Origin: an uncultured Bacteroidota bacterium | GTDB lineage: Bacteria; Bacteroidota; Bacteroidia; Chitinophagales; Chitinophagaceae | Reading direction: 5' to 3' | NCBI GenBank assembly: GCA_903906365.1 | Contig: CAIVKC010000057.1 | Coordinates: forward strand, 1 to 64,000 | DNA length: 64,000 bases | Shown here: positions 19,144-29,400 of the stretch, piece after piece | How the letters are laid out: each line of letters opens with the position of its first letter | Position numbering within the stretch: the stretch's first letter is position 1 | Notes under the pieces: model-generated | What the model saw: the letters and a program-made list of their open reading frames with translations, nothing else | Databases searched by the model: none | What the model was told of the DNA's origin: nothing | Made by a program: the position numbers and the translations under genes

Positions 19144-21669
19144 ATGACCCTGTACCATTTCGCCCTGATTTGCCGGAAAACCTGCTCTTTGTTTTTCTTA
19201 CTACTTTCCTTCCAGCTGGGAATAGCCCAAAAAGCGGAGCAGCCCAGTGGCAAGGCCTCTATTTCCGGCATTGTCCGGGATTCTTCCAGCAATGATAAAA
19301 TTGAATACGCGACCTTGACGCTGCTGATGGACAGCAGCAGCAAAGTCGTAAACGGCTCCCTGTCCAATGCAAAGGGAGCATTCTCCATTACTGCCCTGCC
19401 CGAAGGCAACTACCAGCTTAGGGTTGAATTTGTCGGCTACCGCGCTAAAATCATCCATGATATCCGAATTACCGAAAAAAACCAATCGGTTAATATTGGA
19501 AATATACTGCTTGCCAAAACCGCCGCCATGCTCAAAGAAGTGACCGTGACGGCCAAGAGCCCGCTGGTGGAAACCAAGATTGACAAACTGGTTTACAATG
19601 CGGAAAAAGATATCACTTCGCAGGGAGGCGTAGCCACCGATGTGCTTCGCAAAGTGCCGGAGGTTACCATTGACGTGGATGGAAACGTCCAGTTACAGGG
19701 AAGCAGCAGCATCCGTTTTTTGATCAATGGCAAACCCTCTACCATGTTTGGTAACAGTGTGTCGGATGCTCTGCAGTCCATCCCTGCCTCCCAGATCAAG
19801 AGCATAGAAGTCATTACCAGCCCGGGGGCCAAATACGATGCAGAGGGCACCGGAGGCATTATAAACATCATATTGAAAACCAACCGGTTACAGGGAATCA
19901 ACGGCAATGTGAATGTTTCGGCCGGCACCCGTTTGGAAAACGGCTCACTCAACCTCAACGCCCGCAAGGGAAATTTCGGGGCACATGCCTTTTTCAGCGG
20001 CAATGCCAAATTACCTTCCACCACCCTGACGGGTCTTGACCGGCTTTCGGCGGATACTCTGGCAAAGACTTCCACGCATCTCATACAGGATGGCTCCAGC
20101 AGCCTGTTGCGAAACGGATTTCAGTCCAGTGCTGGTTTTGACTGGAACCCCGGTAAAAGGGATAATATCAGCGGCTCGGTTTCCCTGGACAATTTCAATT
20201 TCGGGATCAACGGGTATTCCAACCAGCAACAGCTGACTACACTGGATTCCACCGGAGGGACCCTGGAACCGCCGGCCTTCCTGGTGAACCATCCTGACAA
20301 CAAATTCCATTTCCAGGAACTCGGACTGGAGCTGAATTATAAAAAGACTTTCGCCAAGGAAGATGAGGAACTGGAATTTTCCTTTCAGTCCAATAGTGGA
20401 AAGACCAGTTCGAGGGTGAACCAGTATCAGACTCCCCTGCCAGGAGATTCGATCCTGTCGGGCACCAGGTCCACCAATCCGGGAACCCAAAAAGAGACCG
20501 TAATCAATGTTGATTTCACTAATCCCCTCAGCGAAAAAATCAAACTGGAAACGGGCGCCAAGGTGACTTTCCAGCGCATCCAGGGAAATACCGATGCCTA
20601 CAGCTACCAGCCTTCCTCCGCCGCTTATGTTTATGACAATTATTTGTCCAACAGCCTGACCTATTCCAGGAATATATATGCGGCCTATGCCAGCCTGGCT
20701 TTCCCCCTGATGAAAATCGTTGATGTCAAAATCGGCACCCGTTACGAAAGGACCGAAAACAGCGCCAGTTTTTCCAATCAGCCCGTTCCCAACCTGCCAG
20801 GTTATAATACCCTGGTGCCTTCCTTTTACCTGTCCAGAAAACTCAATGAAAGAAATACCATCAAATTTACCTACACAAAAAGGATTGAGCGCCCCGATTA
20901 CCGGGAACTCAATCCGTTCATCAATACCAGCGACCCCAAGAACCTTTCTACGGGAAATCCCTACCTCCAGCCCGAGGTGGGCGAACGATATGAAATCGGC
21001 TATAACCGGACCTTTGAAAATGACGGAGCCTTTACCGTATCTCTATTCCTGCGGGCGAATAAAGAGGATATCCAGCCTTACGTGGTGTATTACCCATCTT
21101 TGGTAGTGGGTGATTCCACTTATTATAATGTTTCCTTAAGTACGCCCCAAAATATTGGACTGGAAGATATGACCGGCCTGAGCCTCTATGGCTCCTACCC
21201 TGTCACCCCTAAGTTTACCCTGAGGTCCAACCTGTCATTTTTCAATAAGCACATCAACAACCGCTTCATTCCCGGCAGTGCGGCCGATAGTTACAATTAC
21301 CGTGTTAACCTCAACGGAACCTATCAGTTCAATAAAACCTTCTTTGCCGAATTTTTCGGCAATTTCAATTCTGCCCGCAACGAAGTGCAGGGGAAATATC
21401 CTTCTTTTACCACCTACAGTCTGGCGTTTAAAAAACAGATATGGCATCAGAAGGGAAGTATTGGATTTACCACCACCAATCCCTTCAACGAATACGTGAC
21501 CCAGCGAACGGAACTTACCGGACAGCAGTTCATCGTGAACAGTTACCGGAAGATTGCTTACCGCTCCTTCGGCATCAGCTTTACGTACAAATTTGGTAAG
21601 CTGGAATTCAAAAAAGAAAGGGAAAAAGATAACCAGGACAATAACGGAGGACCTGGAGCTGAAAACTGA
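19144..21669 (+). CDS. Outer-membrane beta-barrel receptor, TonB-dependent type with carboxypeptidase-like N-terminal domain
   Basis: 841 residues. After a signal peptide (ending near IAQKAEQ, residue 30) comes a carboxypeptidase-regulatory-like domain (about 38-120: SGIVRDSSSNDKIEYATL ... FVGYRAKII). A plug-like domain follows (about 135-240, with LRKVPEVTIDVDGNVQLQG and GTGGIINII), then a long barrel of the outer-membrane beta-barrel protein 3 type (TKRIERPDYRELNPF is typical). These proteins are common in Bacteroidota and take up unknown ligands or act with TonB. There is no SusD partner, so it is not a standard polysaccharide-utilisation pair. The C-terminus is a polar, Asn/Asp/Lys-rich tail rather than a barrel-closing aromatic residue. 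Confidence 0.85.
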   Translation: MTLYHFALICRKTCSLFFLLLSFQLGIAQKAEQPSGKASISGIVRDSSSNDKIEYATLTLLMDSSSKVVNGSLSNAKGAFSITALPEGNYQLRVEFVGYRAKIIHDIRITEKNQSVNIGNILLAKTAAMLKEVTVTAKSPLVETKIDKLVYNAEKDITSQGGVATDVLRKVPEVTIDVDGNVQLQGSSSIRFLINGKPSTMFGNSVSDALQSIPASQIKSIEVITSPGAKYDAEGTGGIINIILKTNRLQGINGNVNVSAGTRLENGSLNLNARKGNFGAHAFFSGNAKLPSTTLTGLDRLSADTLAKTSTHLIQDGSSSLLRNGFQSSAGFDWNPGKRDNISGSVSLDNFNFGINGYSNQQQLTTLDSTGGTLEPPAFLVNHPDNKFHFQELGLELNYKKTFAKEDEELEFSFQSNSGKTSSRVNQYQTPLPGDSILSGTRSTNPGTQKETVINVDFTNPLSEKIKLETGAKVTFQRIQGNTDAYSYQPSSAAYVYDNYLSNSLTYSRNIYAAYASLAFPLMKIVDVKIGTRYERTENSASFSNQPVPNLPGYNTLVPSFYLSRKLNERNTIKFTYTKRIERPDYRELNPFINTSDPKNLSTGNPYLQPEVGERYEIGYNRTFENDGAFTVSLFLRANKEDIQPYVVYYPSLVVGDSTYYNVSLSTPQNIGLEDMTGLSLYGSYPVTPKFTLRSNLSFFNKHINNRFIPGSAADSYNYRVNLNGTYQFNKTFFAEFFGNFNSARNEVQGKYPSFTTYSLAFKKQIWHQKGSIGFTTTNPFNEYVTQRTELTGQQFIVNSYRKIAYRSFGISFTYKFGKLEFKKEREKDNQDNNGGPGAEN

Positions 21670-21746
21670 TCCGGGTATCTCATTTGACCGGCCGGTTTCC
21701 ATTCAATTACCCTCCCCGGAGAGGGCCTGCCCTTACCTACAAAAAA

Positions 21747-21779
21747 AGCCTGCCATCACTTTGTAAGAGATGGCAGGCT
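21747..21779 (-). terminator. Intrinsic terminator between convergent genes
   Basis: An 11-bp perfect stem (AGCCTGCCATC with GATGGCAGGCT) around an 11-base loop. On the minus strand it is followed by seven T residues, so it best serves the minus-strand oxidoreductase ending at 21806. On the plus strand the tail is poor, but the hairpin may also stop the receptor transcript. Confidence 0.8.
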
Positions 21780-21805
21780 CCAGAAATAAATGCAGTCATA
21801 CAGGA

Positions 21806-23257
21806 TCAGACTCCCAGCGACCATCCATCACGATAGGTTCTTTTGACAAACTGGTTGGCTTCATCAAAGTTGGTGATCTTCATATTGGGACCATCCCAAA
21901 CCAGTTTGATATGGCGGCCAGGATATTCGATGTCATCGCCCTTCTTATGTTGTATATCATTGCTCCTGATGGCCAGATTGCCCATCAGCACACTTTCTGT
22001 CAGGGGGCCGGCAATGTCAAAATTAGAACTCAGGTTCTTGGCCTTTTCACTGCCGTATCCTGCAATGGCGGCTTCGACCCAGGCAGCATAGTGTCCATCA
22101 TCCCCTCCTGGCACGCGGGCCAGTGTTTGCGCAACATGAACCTCCTTGGTCCTGGAGGTCGGGAGCAGTTGCGGGTTGATGCCGTAGGTGGAGCACATCA
22201 TTTTACCCTTAGTTCCTTCAAATATCACGCCGTTGCCTCCATCACCCAGTTCCTCATTGGGACCCAGTTCGGCAGGCCTGGTGGGCTGTATGCCCCCATC
22301 CATCCAGTGTAATTCCACATCGGGATGACCATGCTTGCCTTTAAAAGTCAACGTTATATGGGAGGCTATCGGTGCGCTTTCGGGTGAATATATCTTATGC
22401 CAGTTTTCAAAATAACGGGTGGCTACGCTGCATTCTGCTGAAATGGGATAGCCCAGTTCCAGGACGGCAAATGCAGGCGCCATGATATGACAGGCCATAT
22501 CACCGAGGGCACCTGTTCCGTAGTCCCACCAGCCTCTCCAGTTGAAGGGAAGCATGCCTTCAAAATAATCCTTTTGGGGAGCCGTTCCGAGCCATAGGTC
22601 AAAGTCGAGACCTTGGGGGATGGGAGATGCGCTGGCAGGCCTTTGGAGTCCCTGGGGCCAAACCGGTCTGTCAGTAAAACAGTAAATCGTATGAATATTA
22701 CCCACCACGCCTGCCTTGTACCACTCAACGAGCTGCCTCACCCCGTCTCCGGAAGCCCCCTGGTTACCCATCTGGGTGACCACTTTGTACCGGTGGGCTG
22801 CCTGCGTGAGCATACGGGCCTCATAAATATCATGGGTAAGGGGCTTTTGCACATAGACGTGCTTATTGAGCTGCATGGCGGCCATTGCGGCCACAGCATG
22901 CGTATGGTCAGGGGTGGAGACGGAAACCGCGTCGAAGGTCTTTGATTCCTTGGACAGCATTTCCCTGAAATCCTTGTAATACTTGGCTTTGGGGTAGGCC
23001 TTGCGGGTGTCAGCTGCCTGGCGGTCATCGACATCACAGAGGCATACGATTTCAGCTTTTCCGCTTTTATAAAAATGTTCCAGATCAGAGGAGCCCTTTC
23101 CTCCGGCGCCAATTCCTGCCACAAAAAGCTTGTCAGAAGGAGCCGTAAATCCCCTGCCCAGGACATGGCGGGGAACAATAAAAAAACCGGCAGCGGCCAG
23201 TGAAGAATTTTTCAGGAATTCCCTGCGGGAATTGTCAGATGGTTTTTTGTTTTTCAT
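21806..23257 (-). CDS. Secreted Gfo/Idh/MocA family oxidoreductase
   Basis: 483 residues with a twin-arginine leader (NSRREFLKNSSLAAAGFFIV). The nucleotide-binding motif is GIGAGGKGSSD (about residues 48-58). The strand-loop VSVSTPDHTHA and the VQKPL lysine motif (family consensus EKP) follow at about 112-140, and the C-terminal half is the usual sheet domain (GNQGASGDGVRQLVEW, WWDYGTGALGDMACH). Such exported NAD(P) oxidoreductases are abundant in Bacteroidota and usually act on sugars or inositols. It differs in sequence from the GH109-type protein at 1290. Substrate unknown. It ends just before the shared terminator. Confidence 0.87.
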   Translation of the reverse strand: MKNKKPSDNSRREFLKNSSLAAAGFFIVPRHVLGRGFTAPSDKLFVAGIGAGGKGSSDLEHFYKSGKAEIVCLCDVDDRQAADTRKAYPKAKYYKDFREMLSKESKTFDAVSVSTPDHTHAVAAMAAMQLNKHVYVQKPLTHDIYEARMLTQAAHRYKVVTQMGNQGASGDGVRQLVEWYKAGVVGNIHTIYCFTDRPVWPQGLQRPASASPIPQGLDFDLWLGTAPQKDYFEGMLPFNWRGWWDYGTGALGDMACHIMAPAFAVLELGYPISAECSVATRYFENWHKIYSPESAPIASHITLTFKGKHGHPDVELHWMDGGIQPTRPAELGPNEELGDGGNGVIFEGTKGKMMCSTYGINPQLLPTSRTKEVHVAQTLARVPGGDDGHYAAWVEAAIAGYGSEKAKNLSSNFDIAGPLTESVLMGNLAIRSNDIQHKKGDDIEYPGRHIKLVWDGPNMKITNFDEANQFVKRTYRDGWSLGV

Positions 23258-23379
23258 TCATTGTTTTTTTCTATGACAATCGTTGAAATAAAATTGAGGA
23301 AGTAATATACGTCAAATAAACATTTATTAGAGTATGGGGCATGAAATATTTCAAAATTTATAACACCGGGGCAAAGAAA

Positions 23380-23402
23380 GAAAGGTGTGAAACACACCTT
23401 TC
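23380..23402 (-). terminator. Probable terminator of osmC
   Basis: A 10-bp perfect stem (GAAAGGTGTG / CACACCTTTC) with a 3-base loop, starting 36 bases after the osmC stop on the minus strand and followed by TTTGCCCC, a short U tract. Confidence 0.5.
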
Positions 23403-23437
23403 ATATTCATGTATAAAATGCATCCGGTCTCCGGGTT

Positions 23438-23854
23438 CTACAGCAGCGTTGCATCCAGGCTGATTTCCGCCTTCAGCAATTTGCTTACCGGGCAACCTGC
23501 TTTGGCACCTGCAGCACAAGTATCGAATTGTTCCTTGCTGATCCCGGGGACGGTTGCCTTTAAGATCAGATGGGAATGGGTAATGGCGCCCTGGGAGGGA
23601 TCCAGCGTGATTTCCCCTGTGACATCCAGGCTCTCTGCCACAAAACCGGCTTTCTGCAACTCAAAACTAAGTGCCATCGCAAAGCAACCCGCATGGGCGG
23701 CTGCAATGAGCTCTTCGGGGTTGGTCCCTACTCCCTGCTCAAAGCGGGACTTATAGGAATACTGGGTCTGATTAAGGGTAGTACTCTGGGTAGTTAAATG
23801 ACCGCTTCCGTCTTTGCCGGAGCCGTTCCAAACGGCGTTTGCTGTACGTTTCAT
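23438..23854 (-). CDS. osmC: OsmC family peroxiredoxin
   Basis: 138 residues, cytoplasmic. OsmC proteins reduce organic hydroperoxides with two cysteines. Here these are Cys57 (AAAHAGCFAM) and Cys121 (KAGCPVSKLL), in the normal positions. Glu47/Glu48 of NPEELI and the FEQGVGTNPEEL helix also match. Length is normal. It is divergent from csaA with only 32 bases between the two start codons, so the promoters must overlap. Confidence 0.92.
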   Translation of the reverse strand: MKRTANAVWNGSGKDGSGHLTTQSTTLNQTQYSYKSRFEQGVGTNPEELIAAAHAGCFAMALSFELQKAGFVAESLDVTGEITLDPSQGAITHSHLILKATVPGISKEQFDTCAAGAKAGCPVSKLLKAEISLDATLL

Positions 23855-23886
23855 GTAATTCGTAATTTTAGTTTAAAATAAAGTTA

Positions 23887-24222
23887 ATGGATACCATCAC
23901 ATGGGATGATTTTGAAAAACTGGATATCAGGGTTGGAACCATCATGGAAGTTACAGAATTTCCCAAAGCCAGAAAACCTTCCTATCAGCTGCGCATCGAT
24001 TTTGGATCCCTGGGTATCCGGAATTCTTCCGCACAGATTACTAATTTTTATAATAAAGAAAATTTGACGGGCCGGCAGGTCATCGCCATTGTGAACTTCC
24101 CGCCCAAACAAATCGCCCACTTTTTCAGTGAATGCCTGGTTCTTGGTATTTATACTGACAAAAAAGAGGTAGTTTTAATAGGACCCGACCGAAAGGTGGA
24201 AAATGGCTGGCAGGTGGGATGA
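23887..24222 (+). CDS. csaA: CsaA-like tRNA-binding domain protein
   Basis: 111 residues, a single EMAP/tRNA-binding OB-fold. Diagnostic stretches are FEKLDIRVGTI near the start, the IRNSSAQITNFY loop, and RQVIAIVNFPPKQIAHFFSE. CsaA is described as a secretion-related chaperone and tRNA-binding protein acting as a dimer. Its 3' end is close to the alkyltransferase gene (38 bases to the preferred ATG), suggesting one transcript. The start is fixed by the short divergent gap to osmC. Confidence 0.92.
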   Translation: MDTITWDDFEKLDIRVGTIMEVTEFPKARKPSYQLRIDFGSLGIRNSSAQITNFYNKENLTGRQVIAIVNFPPKQIAHFFSECLVLGIYTDKKEVVLIGPDRKVENGWQVG

Positions 24223-24259
24223 CAACCCTTCCCTTCAAAAAGATAACCATTTATTAAAA

Positions 24260-24763
24260 ATGCAGGAGCAGTTCTCAGCTTATTATCACTCTCCCTTGGG
24301 CCTGATCCGGATTTCCGGCACTGAACATTATATCAGTGAAATTCATTTTATGGATGATGCACCGCAGGCCGCTTCCCCGGAACAGTCCCCTATCCTGCCG
24401 CCTTCCATTATCCTGTGCATGGAACAGCTGATCCAGTATTTTCATGGCCAGCGCAAGCAATTTGATGTCCCCCTGCAGCAGCAAGGAACTGCCTTTCAGC
24501 AAAAAGTCTGGAATGAATTGCTGGGAATCCCTTTTGGAAAAACCATTGCCTATCTGGAACTGGCCCGCAGGCTGGGTGACGTCAAAGTAATCCGTGCTGC
24601 TGCCTCAGCCAACGGCAAGAACAGCATAGCCATCATAGTACCCTGTCACCGGGTAGTCGGTTCAAATAATGACCTGGTCGGTTATGCCGGGGGTCTTTGG
24701 AGAAAAAAATGGCTGCTGGAGCATGAAGCCAAAATCACTTACGGCATCCAGACTCTTTTTTAG
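24260..24763 (+). CDS. ogt: Methylated-DNA--protein-cysteine S-methyltransferase
   Basis: 167 residues. The suicidal alkyl acceptor is the Cys of IVPCHRVVGSNN, followed by the family helix YAGGLWRKKWLLEHE. The N-terminal half (YYHSPLGLIRISG ...) is the usual small alpha/beta domain. It repairs O6-methylguanine by direct transfer. The frame is open from 24203, an ATG overlapping the end of csaA, but the ATG at 24260 gives the standard N-terminus. Ogt-type rather than Ada-type, as no regulatory domain is present. Confidence 0.92.
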   Translation: MQEQFSAYYHSPLGLIRISGTEHYISEIHFMDDAPQAASPEQSPILPPSIILCMEQLIQYFHGQRKQFDVPLQQQGTAFQQKVWNELLGIPFGKTIAYLELARRLGDVKVIRAAASANGKNSIAIIVPCHRVVGSNNDLVGYAGGLWRKKWLLEHEAKITYGIQTLF

Positions 24764-25154
24764 CCATTGCAGGAGTCCTGGGACAAAACCCGCCTTATTT
24801 GAAGTTATGCTGCAGGCCCGGTGCCATGATATGTCAAAAACATCCGGTTGATACAACCTGTCGCTGAGGGTCAGGAACCTTATATTGTCTACATAGCGCG
24901 GAGTGCCCATTTGGATGCATCTGGTACAGGATCTTTCCCGCTTGGAATTTTTTTTTCTGAAAAATACAGCACAACCCGGCTGCGCTGCCCACCCTGGGGC
25001 AATAAGCCGGGCAAACACCCTATATCCAACCGTTATGTTGGCGTAGTAATGTACCGGAAAGGGAGCGCTTGCCGGAAATGAGCCTGTAGCGCAGGGCAGT
25101 CAACCGTTTTTGGGGGTGGGAAACTTCCGGCGGGATAGAAAAAAAGGGTACCCC
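24764..25154. other. Intergenic stretch between convergent genes
   Basis: 391 bases between the alkyltransferase and the end of the RND operon. I find no intact gene, and no hairpin convincing enough to call as terminator. Short open frames on both strands give no recognisable protein. Confidence 0.4.
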
Positions 25155-26456
25155 CTAGTACTTGAGCCGGTTGGCATAGCGCTTGAGCTGAATTTCGGCT
25201 GCTTTGGCAGCATAGCTGATATTGACCAGCAGATAACCCGCATTCTCAAAGCTCTGCTGGGCATTTTTCACATCCACGATGGTGGCCTGTCTGAGCTGGA
25301 AACGCTGGGTCACCAGGTCCAGTAGTTTTTGGGAAAGTTCGTAATTCTGCTTGGCTGTTTCCAGCTGCTGCAGGTTATTGTTATAGGCCTGGAAGCTCTT
25401 TACCGCATTGGCCGTGTAATTAAGAACGAGTGTGTCTTTCTGCAGATTGGCCATGCGAATATTTATGCCTGCAATTTCCTGCTGCTTTTTGTAGATATTC
25501 CCATTGAATATAGGGATGGCCAGATTGACTCCGGCAAAAGGTCCGTAATTCTGGTTAAGCAGGGAAAACCCGGCCGCATTCTGGGTTCGGCTAAAATTAT
25601 AGCCGGCACCCAGGCTCAAGGCCGGATAGCGCAGTGCTCCGATTTCCTTTTGGATGAACTGGTTGATGCTGATCTGAAGGTTGGCAGCCTGTATATCCGG
25701 ATTTTGGGTTACCCCGGTAAGGATTGAATCAAGCCGGATGTTCTTGTCGATGGTAATACTGTCAGTCAGGGAAAGGGTGGAATCGGGCCGCAGGGTCAGC
25801 AGGGTCAGCAGGTCGGTTTTGCCCTGGTCCACGACGAGCTGCTGCGCCTGAAGATTTTGAATCTGCGTATTGAGATCGACCTGCGATTGAAAAAGATCGG
25901 CGTTGTTTGCCAGACCCAAGCTCTGCTGCTTCTGCACAATTTCGAGTTTCTTGCGTGATACCTCAATGGATATTTCCAGTGTATTGGCATAACTCTGTTG
26001 CCTGACAATATCAAAATATTTAAGCATGACATTATAGACGATCCCCAGCGCCCTGGAACTCAGCTGCTGGTTTGTCTGGGTTTCGATGGTCCCCAGTCTT
26101 TTCTTGGCGTTGCTCACACGGTCGGCATTAAAAACCAGGACAGAAGCATTTAGTCCGGCAGTCAGGTTGTTGGAGCTGGCATTATTGCTGCTCTTGTTGT
26201 TGGCGGGATTGGCATATACCTGCTTGATGCTTGTCAGCTGTTCATTATCAGATGCAGTGGCACTAACCAAAGGAAGTCCCCCGGCGATTCCATAACTGTT
26301 GTTGATTCCGGCCACCTGGACGCTGCTGCGCGCTATTTGTATTCCCAGACTGTTTTTAAGTGCTATGTCCACTGCATCCTGCAGGGTAAGTCCCTGCTGG
26401 GCATGTAAAGCGGCTGACAGTGATAGTATGCCCACAAGGATGGTCAGTTTTTTCAT
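25155..26456 (-). CDS. TolC-family outer-membrane efflux channel
   Basis: 433 residues. Signal peptide from the ATG at 26456 (MKKLTILVGILSLSAALHAQ). The rest is the long alpha-helical repeat of TolC proteins, in two halves (LTLQDAVDIALKNSLGIQ opening each barrel/coil unit, then Gln/Asn-rich coiled coils such as NNADLFQSQVDLNTQIQNLQ). Third gene of the efflux operon; an alternative ATG at 26489 overlaps the end of the pump gene by 8 bases and cannot be fully excluded. It forms the outer-membrane exit duct for the pump upstream. Confidence 0.88.
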   Translation of the reverse strand: MKKLTILVGILSLSAALHAQQGLTLQDAVDIALKNSLGIQIARSSVQVAGINNSYGIAGGLPLVSATASDNEQLTSIKQVYANPANNKSSNNASSNNLTAGLNASVLVFNADRVSNAKKRLGTIETQTNQQLSSRALGIVYNVMLKYFDIVRQQSYANTLEISIEVSRKKLEIVQKQQSLGLANNADLFQSQVDLNTQIQNLQAQQLVVDQGKTDLLTLLTLRPDSTLSLTDSITIDKNIRLDSILTGVTQNPDIQAANLQISINQFIQKEIGALRYPALSLGAGYNFSRTQNAAGFSLLNQNYGPFAGVNLAIPIFNGNIYKKQQEIAGINIRMANLQKDTLVLNYTANAVKSFQAYNNNLQQLETAKQNYELSQKLLDLVTQRFQLRQATIVDVKNAQQSFENAGYLLVNISYAAKAAEIQLKRYANRLKY

Positions 26457-26481
26457 GCTCCCTGTATTTTTTCCAATGTTA

Positions 26482-29400
26482 TTAGTCATTTACTTCAGTT
26501 AAATGCACCTTATGCGTGCTGGATAGGAATGTATAAACAGCCGGTATCACAAATAAGGTCAAAATGAGTGAAAACAGGATCCCCCCCACCACCACAATCC
26601 CCAAAGGGATCCTGCTGGTGGCCGCAGCCCCCAGGCTGAGGGCAATGGGCAAAGCTCCCAGGGAGGTGGCCAGGCTGGTCATCAGGATGGGCCGCAGCCG
26701 CTGCGTAGCCGCTTCCACCGCCGCTTCCATTTTAGCCAGTCCGTGTTCCCTTTTCTGGTTGGCAAACTCCACAATGAGGATACCGTTTTTGGTAACCAGG
26801 CCGATCAGCATTATCATTCCAATCTCCGAAAATATATTCAGCGTCTGGTGGAAGACCCAAAGACTGAGCAGGGCGCCTGCCAGGGCCAGCGGAACGGTCA
26901 GCATGATGGCCAGCGGGTCAATAAAACTTTCAAACTGGGCAGCCAGCACCAGATAAATCAGTATGAGGGCCAGGCCAAATGCAAAAAGAATATTCGAAGA
27001 ACTCTCCGCATAATCCCTGGAAGAACCACTGAGCTGGGTCTGGAAGGTCTGGTCCAGAAGCCGGGAGGAAATCCCCTGCATGGCCTTGATACCGTCTCCG
27101 ATGGTCCTTCCCTCGGCCAGGGAAGCCGAGATGGTAGCGGCCTTGTAGCGGTTGAAATGGAAAAGGGTGGAGGGATTACTGTTCTGCTCAAGGTGAATGA
27201 CAGCACTCAGGGGAATATTGATTCCCTTATTATTTCTAACGTAGAGGTTCCTGATATCCCCTGGCTCATTTCTCTGGGATCGCTCCAACTGGGCGATGAC
27301 GTAATATTGGTAACCGTTCATGATGAAATAAGCCAGCCTGCCTCCGCTAAAAGCGGCCTGCATGGCAGAGATCACATCCTTGGAGGAAAGCCCCAGGTCC
27401 CTGATCTTCATTCGGTCAATGGTCACATCCACTTCCGGCTTATTGAATTTGAGGTTCACATCTACATTGGAAAAGGTATTGTCCTTTCTTGCTTCGGCAA
27501 GAAACTTGGGGATCATGTCTTTTAACTTGTTGAGGTCCTGGTTCTGCAGTACGAACTGAACGGGCAGGCTGGTCCTGGATCCCGACCCCACTGAAATCGT
27601 CTGCTCCTGGATGGCGAAAATACGGGCGTCATTGAATTTGCCCACTTTTCGCTGCAGGTCATTGGCGATTTCCGCCTGGCTCCTGGTCCTGTATTTGGGA
27701 TCCACCAGCCCGATGCGGGGCGCAGAGGTATTGACGGAATTACCGGCAGGAGTCCTTACAAATACAAAATCCCTTTCCGGAACCGAGTCATATAAATAGG
27801 CCGCAATACTGTCAGAAATATTATTCATGTAACTAAAACTGGTACCCTCCGGGGCTGTCGCTGAGAAACGGACCGTGCTGCGGTCTTCCAAGGGAGCCAG
27901 CTCACTTTGAATGTTAACCAGTACCATCACAATAATACCCAAACAGGCCAGAATGATCAGTAGGGAGGTCCAGCGTATCTTCATAAAGGCCTTCAGGAGC
28001 CTCTTGTACCCGTTTTCCATGCCCTGAAAGAAGGGTTCGGTCTTCTCGTAGAGCCACCCATGAGAAGCGTCCTTTCGGGTCAGGTATACATTGAGAACCG
28101 GGGTAATGGTAAGGGATACAAAAGAAGAAATCAGCACGGCTGCAGCCAGCACCACGCCAAATTCCCTAAAGAGCCTTCCCACAAATCCCTGCAGGAATAC
28201 GACCGGCAAAAAAACCACGGCCAGGGTCAGTGAGGTGGAAATTACCGCAAAAAAGATTTCCTTACTTCCCTCCAGGGCCGCTTTTCGCAAAGGGAGTCCT
28301 TCTTCGAGCTTTCGGAATATATTTTCAGTCACCACGATCCCGTCATCCACGACCAGGCCGGTTGCCAGCACAATACCCAGCAGGGTCAGGATATTGATCG
28401 TGAAACCGGCGATATACATGATAAAAAAGGTAGCTATCAGGGATATGGGTATGTCTATCAAGGGGCGCAGGGCAATCAGCCAGTTCCTGAAAAAGAAGAA
28501 TATAACCAGTACGACCAGCCCAAAGGAGATCAAAAGAGTCTCCTTTACTTCGTTGAGCGACTGGCGGATGGTTTTGGTATTGTCAATGAGGACGTTGAAT
28601 TCCAGGTCCGCCTTATTTGACTTCTTAATGATCTCCAGCCGTTTGTTGAATTCATCGGCTATGGCGATATTATTGGCACCGGGCTGGGGAATAACGGCAA
28701 GGCCTACTGCATTGACACCGTTGTATTTCCAGCTCTGCTCGGGGGACTGGGGCCCTATCTCAATTTTGGCAACATCCCCCAGCCTGACAATGCCCGAACT
28801 GTCCTCCCGGATGATCAGGTCACGAAACTGTTTTTCACTGGTCAGCCTGCCCTTGGTGGCTATGGTAAGTTCTGTATTGTTGCCGTATATTTTCCCGGGC
28901 GGAAGTTCCACATTTTCGTTACTTAGGACCGTACTTATATCATTGAATGCCACATTATAGGCGTTCATCTTATCGGGATTCAGCCATAGGCGCATGGCAT
29001 AACCCTTGTCGCCAAAAACAAAAACGGAACTTACCCCTTCAATGGTCTGCAGTTGTTGTTGTAGCACATTATCGGCATAATCGCTGAGTTGTATCAGGCT
29101 CTTGGTTCGGCTTTGTACGGTCAGCAACAAAATGAAATCACTGTTGGCATCTGCTTTGGTGACCACCGGAGGGGCGTCTATGTCCAAGGGCAGACTTCTT
29201 TGAGCCTGGCCCACTTTGTCACGCACGTCGCTGGCGGCGGCCTCCAGGTCAAAACCCAGATTAAACTCAACGGTGATATTACTGTTGCCCAGGGAGCTGG
29301 TTGAGGAAATGGTCCGGATACCGGGTATCCCGTTGATCTGTTTTTCCAGCGGCTCGGTGATCTGGCTTTCAATGATATCAGGATTGGCCCCGGTATAGGA

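Noticed and set aside
24848-25081. 77-codon frame between the alkyltransferase and the TolC-like gene
   Set aside because: Low-complexity, no homologue pattern, no promoter or ribosome-start signal, and the minus strand is equally open.
26743-27525. 260-codon plus-strand frame inside the RND pump gene
   Set aside because: Same reason; no motifs.
28091-28960. 289-codon plus-strand frame inside the RND pump gene
   Set aside because: Antisense to a full-length pump; composition rich in Ser/Thr/Arg as expected of a shadow frame.
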